A DNA stretch of 12,900 nt. It comes from an uncultured Solirubrobacteraceae bacterium. GTDB lineage: Bacteria > Actinomycetota > Thermoleophilia > Solirubrobacterales > Solirubrobacteraceae. Below the pieces are notes generated by a model. It did no database searches and was not told the DNA's origin. It was given only the letters and a program-made list of their open reading frames with translations. A program made the position numbers and the translations under genes. Positions 6,041-12,761 of the stretch are shown here, one piece after another; position 1 is the first letter of the stretch; each line of letters begins with the position of its first letter. The stretch is taken from positions 1-12,900 of the forward strand of contig CATPAX010000065.1 of the NCBI GenBank assembly GCA_955652215.1, given 5' to 3'.

Positions 6041-7137
6041 GCGCCGACACCGAGCTTGGCGGCCTGGCCTGCGATCGCTGCGTGGCGCGCTCCTGGCTTC
6101 TCTCACGGCTCGGAGGTCACCTCGAGCATGCGCGCGGGCAGATCGACGCGGCGCTTGCGCTGGACAACGAGGAGCTGATCGCGGCGGTCGGCGGACGGTA
6201 CCGAGAGCAGGTGGCTCGAGAGCTCGGCTGCCTGGACGCCGGTGGGCTGCGCGAGCGTGCCGCGGCCGCGCGCATCGACTCGATCTGCCGCTGCCAGGCC
6301 GCCTATCCCGGTCGTCTGCGCGCGCTGGGGAGCCCGCCCGCAGTTCTGTACGTGGCCGGCGGCCTCACGCGGTTTCTGGAGATCGCCGGCGAGGACCCCG
6401 TGGCAATCGTTGGCGCCCGGAAAGCCTCGCCGTACGGGATCGAGGTCGCCCGCTCGCTCGGCCAGGCACTGGGCCGCTCGGGGGTGACGGTGATCAGCGG
6501 CATGGCCTTCGGAATCGACTCCGCCGCCCATGCCGGCGCTCTCAGCGCCGGAGCGCCGACGATCGCGGTGCTACCCGGGCCGCCCGACCGCTCGTATCCC
6601 GCCAGCCAGCGGGTGCTGCATCGTCAGATCGTTGGCAGCGGCGCCGCGATCTCCGAGCTGCCGCCGGGGGCGAGCGTGTGGCGTTGGACGTTCCCCGCGC
6701 GAAACCGGATCCTCGCGGCGCTCGCAGCGAGCACCGTGGTGGTCCAGGCGGCGAGTCGTTCTGGCTCGCTCCTGACTGCCGGCTTCGCGCGGAGCCTGGG
6801 GCGTCCTGTCGGGGCCGTGCCCGGACAGATCACCTCTCCCCAGTCGGCCGGCTCGAACTCGCTGCTCGCCAAGGGCGCCTATGTGGTCCGGGGCGCGCGG
6901 GACGTCCTGGACCAGCTGTTCGGCGCCGGCGCGCGTTCGGTCGTGCCCGATCGTCGCGCCGAACTCTCGCCCGAGGCCCAGGACCTGCTCCAGGCGATCG
7001 TCGATGCCGGCGATACCACGAGCGCAATTGTGGCGGCAGGCCTATCCGCGGGGGAGGGGCTGGCCGCGCTCGCTTCGCTCGAGCTGGCCGGATATCTTCG
7101 ACGGGGTCCTGGCGGGAGCTACACCGTCATTCCCTGA
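6037..7137 (+). CDS. dprA: DNA-processing protein DprA (Smf)
   Basis: DprA binds incoming single-stranded DNA and loads RecA onto it during natural transformation. In the 366-residue product the Rossmann-like core covers about 88-295: V-A-I-V-G-A-R-K-A-S at 122-131, V-I-S-G-M-A-F-G-I-D-S-A-A-H at 152-165, F-P-A-R-N-R at 219-224, S-G-S-L-L-T at 242-247, P-G-Q-I at 262-265 and S-x-G-S-N-x-L-L at 270-277. A winged-helix-like end at about 305-366 matches the DprA DML1-type tail. The N-terminal domain is Cys-rich for the family, with C12-x-x-C15 and also C65, C84 and C86. The GTG start overlaps the comM stop by four bases. No downstream partner is seen, because a 314-base gap follows. Confidence 0.95.
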   Translation: MSADTELGGLACDRCVARSWLLSRLGGHLEHARGQIDAALALDNEELIAAVGGRYREQVARELGCLDAGGLRERAAAARIDSICRCQAAYPGRLRALGSPPAVLYVAGGLTRFLEIAGEDPVAIVGARKASPYGIEVARSLGQALGRSGVTVISGMAFGIDSAAHAGALSAGAPTIAVLPGPPDRSYPASQRVLHRQIVGSGAAISELPPGASVWRWTFPARNRILAALAASTVVVQAASRSGSLLTAGFARSLGRPVGAVPGQITSPQSAGSNSLLAKGAYVVRGARDVLDQLFGAGARSVVPDRRAELSPEAQDLLQAIVDAGDTTSAIVAAGLSAGEGLAALASLELAGYLRRGPGGSYTVIP

Positions 7138-7451
7138 GAGGTGGGTCGCGACACGCGCGGCGAGCACCGAGCCCGTCCCGCGGGGTGAATAATGCGTGAC
7201 GGTGCGCAGCGAGAGCGGGCAGTCACGAGACGGGCATGTGATTTGTGCATGCCGCGCCGCGATCGCAGGATCGAACACCGCGTGACGTTCCACCCACCCC
7301 AGGGGAGGATGGCGCGTCAATCCCTCGCCGCGGGAACGCTCATTGACGCGTTGTCCACCGTGAGCGGCCCATGTAGTGAGTCCGCGAGGGGCTACCGAGT
7401 GGACGAGGGCTACCAGGCGGGCTACCAGGCGGGCTACTAGCCTGAATCCTG
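7138..7451. other. Intergenic region between dprA and thiD
   Basis: No recognisable gene lies in these 314 bases. An open frame with starts at 7192 and 7309 runs to a TAG at 7438-7440 and would encode 82 or 43 residues ending in [15 protein letters not shown] directly abuts the 7309 ATG, which is too close for a good ribosome site, and the peptide resembles nothing I know. The 3' end holds a 12-bp tandem repeat, listed separately. No TPP-riboswitch core was found despite the thiamine gene downstream, and no T-tract terminator follows dprA. Confidence 0.5.
7389..7442 (+). repeat. Tandem 12-bp repeat just upstream of thiD
   Basis: GGGCTACCAGGC occurs at 7407-7418 and again exactly at 7419-7430. 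A third, decayed copy GGGCTACTAGCC is at 7431-7442, and a related GGGCTACC is at 7389-7396. The last unit ends ten bases before the thiD ATG and contains TAGCCT at 7438-7443, a possible -10 hexamer. The repeat unit is a multiple of three, so it also reads as G-Y-Q-A repeats in one frame. Confidence 0.75.
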
Positions 7452-8357
7452 ATGAGACAGTCCGGGCGCATTCCCGCCGTGCTGACGATCGCCGGCTCGG
7501 ACTCCGGCGGCGGTGCTGGCATCCAAGCCGACCTCAAGGCGTTTGCTGCGTGCGGGGTGCACGGCACCTCGGCGATCACCGCGATAACCGCCCAGAACAC
7601 GGTCGGCGTAACCGCTGTCCACGCGATCCCGCCGGAGACGATCGTCGAGCAGGTGCGCGCCGTGGCATCCGACATCGGCGTCGACGCCGTCAAGATTGGG
7701 ATGCTGGGCGACGAGGCGACGATCGAGGCGGTCGCTCGCGCACTCGACGGGCTCGCGGCAGCCACGCCTGTGGTGCTCGACCCGGTGATGGTCGCCGAGT
7801 CCGGCGCCGAGCTGCTGGTGCCGGCGGCACGGGCGCTGCTCGTCGAGGTGCTCTTGCCGCGCGCCACGGTGATCACTCCGAACCTGCCTGAAGCGAGAGC
7901 GCTGATCGCGGCGTCAGCCGCTGGCCATCAGCGCGGCGCCCCGGCAGGTGTTGATGATGATCCGGACGGTGCCCGCATGCTGGCTCGCGCACTCCATGCC
8001 CTCGGGCCGGAAGCGGTGGTCGTGACAGGTGGACATCGCTCGCAGGCGACGGACGTGTTCTTCGACGGCCAGAAGCTGGTGGAGATTCCCGGTGAGCGAT
8101 ATGAGAATCAGGCCGCCCACGGCTCGGGGTGCACGCACTCCTCGGTGCTGGCCGCGCGGCTTGCCCTGGGCGATGATCCACTGCAGGCAGCCGGCCACGC
8201 CAAGCAGCTGGCAGCCCGTGCCGTGCGAGACGGACTCGAGGACATCGGCCGCGGGCCGGGGCCCGTCAACGTGCTCGGCGTCGGGGCGCCCGAGAAGGGG
8301 GTAGTCGGGGGCCGCGAATCGGACGCTCGCCGGCGCGCCGCCCGAGAGCTTGTATGA
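7452..8357 (+). CDS. thiD: Hydroxymethylpyrimidine/phosphomethylpyrimidine kinase ThiD
   Basis: ThiD phosphorylates HMP and then HMP-P to give HMP-PP for thiamine pyrophosphate synthesis in the cytoplasm. It belongs to the ribokinase superfamily. The 301-residue product shows [16 protein letters not shown] at 14-29, A-x-T-A-Q-N-T at 44-50, K-I-G-M-L at 81-85, V-L-D-P-V-M at 108-113 and I-T-P-N-L-P-E-A at 141-148. V-V-T-G-G-H at 190-195 and the anion-hole motif G-S-G-C-T-H-S at 224-230 complete the pattern. About 25 extra Gly/Arg-rich residues follow the usual end. The ATG has no Shine-Dalgarno site; TAGCCT ends eight bases before it, which suggests a leaderless message. It converges on the next - strand gene with an 11-base gap. 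No other thi gene is in view. Confidence 0.95.
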   Translation: MRQSGRIPAVLTIAGSDSGGGAGIQADLKAFAACGVHGTSAITAITAQNTVGVTAVHAIPPETIVEQVRAVASDIGVDAVKIGMLGDEATIEAVARALDGLAAATPVVLDPVMVAESGAELLVPAARALLVEVLLPRATVITPNLPEARALIAASAAGHQRGAPAGVDDDPDGARMLARALHALGPEAVVVTGGHRSQATDVFFDGQKLVEIPGERYENQAAHGSGCTHSSVLAARLALGDDPLQAAGHAKQLAARAVRDGLEDIGRGPGPVNVLGVGAPEKGVVGGRESDARRRAARELV

Positions 8358-8368
8358 GCCCGGCGGGG

Positions 8369-8863
8369 CTAGAGCTGGAGGTCCGCGATCGCCGAGCTCG
8401 CCATAGCGCTCAAGCTCACCCTGCTCTCTGGGTTGTAGAGCGGCCCGGTCCCGTCGGTCAGCAGCAGCAGGGCCTCGGCCACGCCGTGCACGGCCACTGG
8501 GCCGGGTTGGCTGAGCGCGTCCGCAAGCTCGTCAAGTTCGTCGCCGGCGGCGGCGACCCGATTCCAGCAGGCCGCCACCCGGACGCGTGAGCGGGCCGGG
8601 CCTTCACGCGCCTCGCGCACCAGGCGACGAAGGCCATCGGCGATCGAGCGGCGCTCACATGGGTCGATCAGACGGCGAGCCCGAAGGGCCACCGCGGCGC
8701 TCGATTCCGGCGGCACGCCGTCAGCCAGCACCTCGTCGAGCGTCCGCGATCGCCATCGAGCGGCCAGCCTGTCGCTGAGCTTGGCGCGCGGGGCAATGAG
8801 GGGAGCCTCCGGAATGCCCGGCGTGTTGTGCGAATCCTGCTGGCTGGGACCGTCGAATCGCAT
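8369..8863 (-). CDS. Hypothetical Ala/Arg-rich helical protein
   Basis: I do not recognise a named family. The 164-residue product is rich in Ala, Arg and Leu and mostly helical in character. Residues about 28-75 read as repeated amphipathic helices (L-S-D-R-L-A-A-R-W, V-A-L-R-A-R-R-L-I, R-R-S-I-A-D-G-L-R-R-L), and a later part has A-V-H-G-V-A-E-A-L-L-L-L-T-D-G-T-G-P-L-Y at about 122-141. Proteins of this pattern are common as unnamed genes in high-GC actinobacteria, by my recollection. No signal peptide, membrane helix or Cys cluster is visible. The ATG (complement of 8861-8863) has AGG seven bases upstream, and a near-consensus promoter lies about 50 bases further up. It is divergent from the CGNR regulator gene, which may control it. 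Confidence 0.72.
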   Translation of the reverse strand: MRFDGPSQQDSHNTPGIPEAPLIAPRAKLSDRLAARWRSRTLDEVLADGVPPESSAAVALRARRLIDPCERRSIADGLRRLVREAREGPARSRVRVAACWNRVAAAGDELDELADALSQPGPVAVHGVAEALLLLTDGTGPLYNPESRVSLSAMASSAIADLQL

Positions 8864-8898
8864 AACTGAACCTAATTCTCGCGTTCTGCAAGTTCTTG

Positions 8899-8959
8899 CG
8901 TGACCATCAATAATGATACGGAGGTCATGCTAACCTGTCAAGCCGTTTCGATGGTCACG
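8899..8959. promoter_or_regulatory. Nested inverted repeats sharing one dyad axis (candidate operator)
   Basis: An outer pair of perfect 10-bp arms, CGTGACCATC at 8899-8908 and GATGGTCACG at 8950-8959, is centred on base 8929. An inner imperfect palindrome, AGGTcA at 8922-8927 and TaACCT at 8931-8936, has the same centre. The inner element lies in the spacer of the - strand promoter and touches its -35. The outer arms flank the whole promoter, and the right arm covers the proposed start codon of the CGNR gene. A dimeric DNA-binding protein, possibly the CGNR product, is a reasonable but unproven ligand. Confidence 0.55.
8913..8941 (-). promoter_or_regulatory. Near-consensus promoter for the 8369-8863 gene
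   Basis: Reading the - strand, TTGACA (complement of 8936-8941) and TATCAT (complement of 8913-8918) are separated by exactly 17 bases (8919-8935). This matches the consensus for the primary sigma factor at all six -35 bases and five of six -10 bases. Transcription should begin near 8906, giving a leader of about 42 bases to the ATG at 8863. Confidence 0.7.
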
Positions 8960-9544
8960 AGAACTGAGCCACCGAGGATCCCGCGCTGGTACCCCGGAGA
9001 GGAAGCCAAGCCAGCTCCGATGCCGCTTCTGCTGGTTCAGGCGTTCGTCAACACTCTCGATCTGGAGAAGGACTCCGACCTTCTCGGGGATCCACGTTCG
9101 GCGACCGCTTGGCTCGTGAGCGCCGGCCTCCTCGAACCTGACTCGCGCTTGAGCGCTGGCGATAGCACCCTGGCCCGTACGGCACGCCAGGGCATCCGCG
9201 ACCTGGTCCACGCCCACAGCGATGGTGCGGCAGCGCCAGGCGATCTCGGGCCTCTGCGAGCCATCGCCGATGTCCGGCGTCCGCGGCTCGTGGTGGGCCC
9301 AGACGGCGCGATGACACTGGAGAGCCCCCGGGGCGAGCGGATCGAAGATGCGCTGTTCAGCCTGCTCTTGGTGATCCTCCGGGCACAGGAGGAGGGGACC
9401 TGGAGCCGGCTTAAGGTATGCGCCAACCCGGAGTGTGGCTGGGCCTATTACGACCGCTCTCGCAACCAGCAAGGCAGTTGGTGCGATATGGCCACCTGTG
9501 GCAACCGCCTGAAGAATCGTCAGCTGCGCGCCCGCCGGGCTTGA
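8951..9544 (+). CDS. CGNR zinc-finger / ABATE-domain protein, probable transcriptional regulator
   Basis: The 197-residue protein has an N-terminal ABATE-like region, with A-F-V-N-T-L-D at 31-37, then a W-L-V-S-A-G-L-L helix at 54-61. The C-terminal CGNR zinc finger has C157-x4-C162, then C178 and C183, with C-G-N-R at 183-186 and an Arg/Lys-rich end. Family members are annotated as probable DNA-binding stress or metabolic regulators, though few have been studied. The start is uncertain: ATG 8951, ATG 8927 (GGAGGT only one base away) and GTG 8900 are all in frame. I chose 8951 because it leaves the divergent promoter outside the gene and matches where family similarity begins. It shares its control region with the - strand gene at 8369-8863. 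Confidence 0.9.
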   Translation: MVTRTEPPRIPRWYPGEEAKPAPMPLLLVQAFVNTLDLEKDSDLLGDPRSATAWLVSAGLLEPDSRLSAGDSTLARTARQGIRDLVHAHSDGAAAPGDLGPLRAIADVRRPRLVVGPDGAMTLESPRGERIEDALFSLLLVILRAQEEGTWSRLKVCANPECGWAYYDRSRNQQGSWCDMATCGNRLKNRQLRARRA

Positions 9545-9581
9545 GCCAGTCGGCGCCGCGGTCAGGCAGCCCCGCCTTTGA

Positions 9582-9587
9582 CATAAT
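9582..9587 (+). promoter_or_regulatory. Possible -10 element for a leaderless transcript
   Basis: CATAAT, one base from the TATAAT consensus, lies six bases before the GTG at 9594, and no Shine-Dalgarno site is present. That spacing would put the transcription start at or next to the start codon. No clear -35 is seen. Confidence 0.4.
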
Positions 9588-9593
9588 CCTGGC

Positions 9594-9842
9594 GTGCGGT
9601 TTCTGCGGATGACGCCCGGCCATGGCGAGATGCTGATCGCGGAAGGCGACGTAGAGCTCGGCGAGGACGAGCAGCGGCTGATCGAGGAATTCCGCCGCCA
9701 GCTCGATGCGGGGATGTGGGCAGCCGTTCCGGTCACCGGGTCGGCGAGCCGCCGCGAGGCGGTGATGGTGTCGTCCTTTGAGCAGATCCCGCGAGAGGCC
9801 GAGCGCGTGATCTTCTTCCCGCGGGCAGCGGGCGGTCGGTAG
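9594..9842 (+). CDS. Small uncharacterised protein (82 aa)
   Basis: No named family is recognised. The 82 residues are acidic in the first half (E-G-D-V-E-L-G-E-D-E at 17-26), followed by an amphipathic helix at 27-39. Then come M-W-A-A-V-P at 41-46 and a strongly patterned end, F-E-Q-I-P-R-E-A-E-R-V-I-F-F-P-R-A-A-G-G, at 62-81. The pattern of conserved-looking aromatic, Pro and Gly residues argues for a real folded protein. The length, codon use and a -10-like box six bases upstream support the GTG start at 9594; an ATG at 9609 is the alternative. There is no signal peptide and no cysteine. The next gene starts 14 bases after the stop on the same strand, so the two probably form a small operon. 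Confidence 0.72.
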   Translation: MRFLRMTPGHGEMLIAEGDVELGEDEQRLIEEFRRQLDAGMWAAVPVTGSASRREAVMVSSFEQIPREAERVIFFPRAAGGR

Positions 9843-9856
9843 GCCGGCGGGCTGCG

Positions 9857-10456
9857 GTGCTGCTGGCGCTGGCCGCGATTGCGCTGGTCGCCCTCGCACT
9901 TCTCTCTGACCTGATCATCCCGCGGGTCGAGGAGCTGTGGAGCCGGTATCGCGCAAGGCGCCAGCGAGCGCCTGAGATCGGCTACGACCCGGGACGCGAA
10001 CGTCGTGCCGAGCAGCGCGCGCGGGCGCTCCTGCGCTCGTGCGTTAACGACGAGGAATGGGCGATGTATCGCGACCTCGGGTTCATCCGTGTCTGGGGCG
10101 CGCAGGCCGACGGTCCGGGACCCGACGGCAGCAGGGCGCCCTATGCGTACCTGATCTATGCGCACAGGCCAATCCTTGCCTACATGCCCCAGAGCAACCG
10201 CCTGCTTGGCGAGTACTGCGTGCAGTTCCTCGACCACACCCGCCCGTATGGCAGCCCTCGCCTGCCTGACTCAGACGATGTGCTCGCGAAATGGATGGCG
10301 CTGACCGGGGACGAGCGGCGGCTGATCGGCGAGGCGAACATGCACCTGCCGGGCCGCCAGCTCGACCCCCAGCAGGTGACCCGCGACCTGTGGCGCCTTC
10401 GCCAGTGGGAGCGGGCCAGGATCCGTCAGTCGGCAGCCGGTGCGCCCCTGCCCTAG
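9857..10456 (+). CDS. Uncharacterised membrane-anchored protein (199 aa)
   Basis: No named family is recognised. Residues 1-21 are a clear hydrophobic helix, followed by a basic stretch (R-Y-R-A-R-R-Q-R at 30-37), so an N-terminal anchor with the rest in the cytoplasm is likely. The soluble part has E-E-W-A-M-Y-R-D-L-G-F-I-R-V at 66-79, Y-L-I-Y-A-H-R-P-I at 98-106, L-L-G-E-Y-C-V-Q-F-L-D at 116-126, a striking R-L-P-D-S-D-D-V-L-A-K-W-M-A-L at 135-149 and N-M-H-L-P-G-R-Q-L-D at 161-170. The regular mix of charged and aromatic residues suggests a conserved fold. The GTG at 9857 is the first in-frame start after the preceding gene; its ribosome site is weak, so coupling to that gene is likely. 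It converges on the - strand pseudogene with a 30-base gap. Confidence 0.75.
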   Translation: MLLALAAIALVALALLSDLIIPRVEELWSRYRARRQRAPEIGYDPGRERRAEQRARALLRSCVNDEEWAMYRDLGFIRVWGAQADGPGPDGSRAPYAYLIYAHRPILAYMPQSNRLLGEYCVQFLDHTRPYGSPRLPDSDDVLAKWMALTGDERRLIGEANMHLPGRQLDPQQVTRDLWRLRQWERARIRQSAAGAPLP

Positions 10457-10486
10457 TGCATCCACTAGCGGACGCGCCCGCGGCGG

Positions 10487-10880
10487 TCAGTACACCAGCA
10501 GGTAGAACAAGTGGTCCTGGACCGCCGTGTTGCTCGGCGCGAAGGTAGTCACCACGATGTGGTGTCCGTCATTCGCGCCCGGTGCCAGCGCGCTGCAGTC
10601 GAACGAATCCGGGCCGGTTCCACAAGGGCCGCCGGCGGGGCTCAGACGGAAACCGAGATCGTTCGCGACGCGCTGCGCGCGGGACCGTCCCAAGCTTGGC
10701 TAGGTTGATCTGGTTGCCGGTCAGGGTGTGATTGCGCAGCCGGTTGCCGGACAGGGAGTGCTTCTTGATCAGGCTGTCCCCCCGGACGAGGTTCGAGGCG
10801 GCGATCGCCGTTCCGGACATGAGCGCCGCAATCGAGATCGCGAGTGGCGCTGATGGTTTGCGACGCAGCAAGTGACTCAC
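10487..10880 (-). pseudogene. Signal-anchored repeat protein, apparently frameshifted
   Basis: From a GTG at 10880-10878 (GGGAG seven bases upstream) the frame encodes a basic start, a hydrophobic helix at about residues 12-28 and short N/L/T-rich repeats such as S-L-S-G-N-R-L-R-N-H and T-L-T-G-N-Q-I-N. It then reaches L-A-K-L-G-T-V-P, after which it turns into Arg-rich nonsense. The +1 frame from that point reads R-A-Q-R-V-A-N-D-L-G-F-R-L-S-P, then two Cys and an ordered hydrophobic end, V-Q-D-H-L-F-Y-L-L-V-Y, before TGA at 10487. The switch falls at a run of C and CG repeats around 10675-10684. Secreted or anchored proteins of this repeat style are frequent in Thermoleophilia, from memory. 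It is either a decayed gene or a one-base assembly error. Confidence 0.6.
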
Positions 10881-10964
10881 GGGGGCTCCCTCAAATCGTG
10901 GAACGCGCTTTGCCTCCCGTTATCGGCCAGACCGTCTGAGAACTGTCGCCCGATGAACTGCCGG

Positions 10965-10970
10965 TACAGT
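10965..10970 (+). promoter_or_regulatory. Possible -10 element of ilvD
   Basis: TACAGT fits the TAnnnT pattern and ends twelve bases before the GTG at 10983. No Shine-Dalgarno site intervenes, so a leaderless or very short-leader transcript is suggested. No convincing -35 is visible. Confidence 0.35.
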
Positions 10971-10982
10971 CCCCCTCCTGAA

Positions 10983-12659
10983 GTGGCCGGACTCGATCCT
11001 AAACACCGCAGTCGCGCGCTGACCGAGGGCCCCGAGCGCGCCGGTGCCCGCGCCCAGCTCAGGGGGATCGGCTACGACGACGAGGCGCTCTCAAAGCCGC
11101 TCGTGGCGGTCGCCAACACCTGGATCGAGACGATGCCCTGCAACTTCCATCTGCGCGCGCTCGCCGCGAAGGTGAAGGAGGGCATTCGCGCGGCAGGCGG
11201 CACGCCGATGGAGCTGAACACGATCGCGATCTCCGACGGGATCACAATGGGAACTCCGGGCATGAGGGCCTCGCTCGTCAGCCGGGAGCTGATCGCCGAT
11301 TCGATCGAGCTCGTGTGCGACGCCCATATGTTCGACGCGGTCATCGCGATCTGCGCCTGCGACAAGACGATCCCGGGGACGGTGATGGCGCTGTGCCGCC
11401 TGAACCTGCCGAGCTTGATGCTCTACGGGGGGTCGATCCTGCCTGGGAACCACCATGGCGAGCGGGTCACGATTCAAGAGGTGTTCGAAGCTGTCGGAGC
11501 GCATGCCGCCGGACGCATCACCGACGAGGAGCTGCTCGAACTCGAGCATGAGGCATCGCCCGGCGTCGGCGCCTGCGGCGGACAGTTCACGGCCAACACG
11601 ATGGCGATGGCGTTCGAGATGCTGGGAATCTCGCCGGCGGGACTGTCGGAGGTCCCGGCAGTCGACCCCCGCAAGGCCGACGTCGCATCCCGAGCCGGCG
11701 CGCTGGTGATGGACGTGCTTGCGCGTGGGCAGCGGCCGGCCGAGATCATCACCCGTGAGGGCATTGAGAACGCGATCGCGGCGATCGCCTGCAGTGGAGG
11801 CTCGACCAACGGTGTCCTGCACCTGCTCGCGATCGCACGCGAGGTCGGCGTGGAGCTCTCGATCGACGATTTTGACCGCATCAGCGAGCGCACGCCCTTG
11901 CTCTGCGATCTGAAGCCGGGCGGCCGCTTCGTGGCGCCGGATCTCTTCGAAGCCGGCGGGGTGCCGCTCATCGCAAAGCGGCTGAAGGAGGCGGGAATCC
12001 TTCACCCGGATGCGCCGACCGTCACCGGCCGCACGATCGGCGAGCTCGCCGACGGCGCTCGGGAGACCCCGGGCCAGGAAGTTGTCCGCCCACTTGCGGA
12101 TCCGATCAAGCCGACCGGCGGGCTGGCGATCTTGAAGGGCAACCTCGCGCCGGACGGGTGCGTCGTGAAGCTCGCCGGCCACGAGCGGCGCAAGCACAGC
12201 GGCCCCGCCCGGGTGTTCGAATCCGAGGAGGACGCAATGGCGGCGGTGCGAGCTCGCGACGTTCGCTCCGGCGATGTCGTGGTGATACGAAACGAGGGGC
12301 CCGCCGGCGGCCCGGGAATGCGCGAGATGCTCGCGGTGACTGCCGCGCTCGTGGGGGAGGGGCTCGGGGAGGACGTCGCGCTGATCACAGACGGCCGCTT
12401 CTCCGGTGCCACCCGCGGGCTGATGGCGGGCCACGTAGCGCCTGAGGCCGTTCGCGGCGGTCCGATCGGTCTGGTTCGCGACGGGGACCGGATCACGCTC
12501 GACATCGACTCGCGCAGACTTGACGTCGAGATCTCCGAACAGGACCTCGCCGAGCGAGTGCGCGACTACCGGCCGCCTGACCGGCCGGTCGGCAATGTCG
12601 CACTCGCGAAGTACGCGCGCGTGGTGTCGAGCGCCGCCCACGGCGCTGTCACACACTGA
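10983..12659 (+). CDS. ilvD: Dihydroxyacid dehydratase
   Basis: IlvD dehydrates 2,3-dihydroxy-isovalerate and 2,3-dihydroxy-3-methylvalerate to the keto acids that precede valine, leucine and isoleucine. It uses an Fe-S cluster and Mg2+. In this 558-residue form the cluster cysteines are C53 (M-P-C-N), C126 (C-A-C-D-K-T) and C198 (G-A-C-G-G-Q-F-T). K128 is the expected carbamylated, metal-binding lysine. The substrate-side signature [10 protein letters not shown] is at 470-479 with catalytic Ser474, and G-H-V-A-P-E-A at 483-489. The length matches the family (about 555-575) from the GTG at 10983. Earlier in-frame starts at 10953 and 10872 would add 10 or 37 unrelated residues; the earliest would overlap the divergent gene. 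It appears single, without other ilv genes in view. Confidence 0.97.
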   Translation: MAGLDPKHRSRALTEGPERAGARAQLRGIGYDDEALSKPLVAVANTWIETMPCNFHLRALAAKVKEGIRAAGGTPMELNTIAISDGITMGTPGMRASLVSRELIADSIELVCDAHMFDAVIAICACDKTIPGTVMALCRLNLPSLMLYGGSILPGNHHGERVTIQEVFEAVGAHAAGRITDEELLELEHEASPGVGACGGQFTANTMAMAFEMLGISPAGLSEVPAVDPRKADVASRAGALVMDVLARGQRPAEIITREGIENAIAAIACSGGSTNGVLHLLAIAREVGVELSIDDFDRISERTPLLCDLKPGGRFVAPDLFEAGGVPLIAKRLKEAGILHPDAPTVTGRTIGELADGARETPGQEVVRPLADPIKPTGGLAILKGNLAPDGCVVKLAGHERRKHSGPARVFESEEDAMAAVRARDVRSGDVVVIRNEGPAGGPGMREMLAVTAALVGEGLGEDVALITDGRFSGATRGLMAGHVAPEAVRGGPIGLVRDGDRITLDIDSRRLDVEISEQDLAERVRDYRPPDRPVGNVALAKYARVVSSAAHGAVTH

Positions 12660-12761
12660 CGCGCTCAAGCAACTCTTCCTATGCAAAGTTGATTGCAGCG
12701 GTGGCCGTTGCCGGTGTTCGCGGAAGCCTGTCCAAATCGGCCAGTACCATTGAACCCTCTT

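Noticed and set aside
7351..7359. DnaA box-like TTGTCCACC
   Set aside because: A single imperfect copy with no cluster and no dnaA or dnaN nearby; no sign of an origin.
7350..7452. TPP riboswitch upstream of thiD
   Set aside because: A CCTGAATCCTGATGAG stretch near the start resembles one riboswitch segment, but the other conserved parts and the right spacing are missing, and it runs into the coding region.
8930..10237. 435-codon open frame on the - strand opposite the CGNR gene and its followers
   Set aside because: It is antisense to three better-supported genes, one with a clear zinc finger; its sequence has no family signature.
10457..10486. Terminator between the two convergent genes
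   Set aside because: Only a short CCGCGG-centred symmetry is present, with no adequate stem or T-tract.
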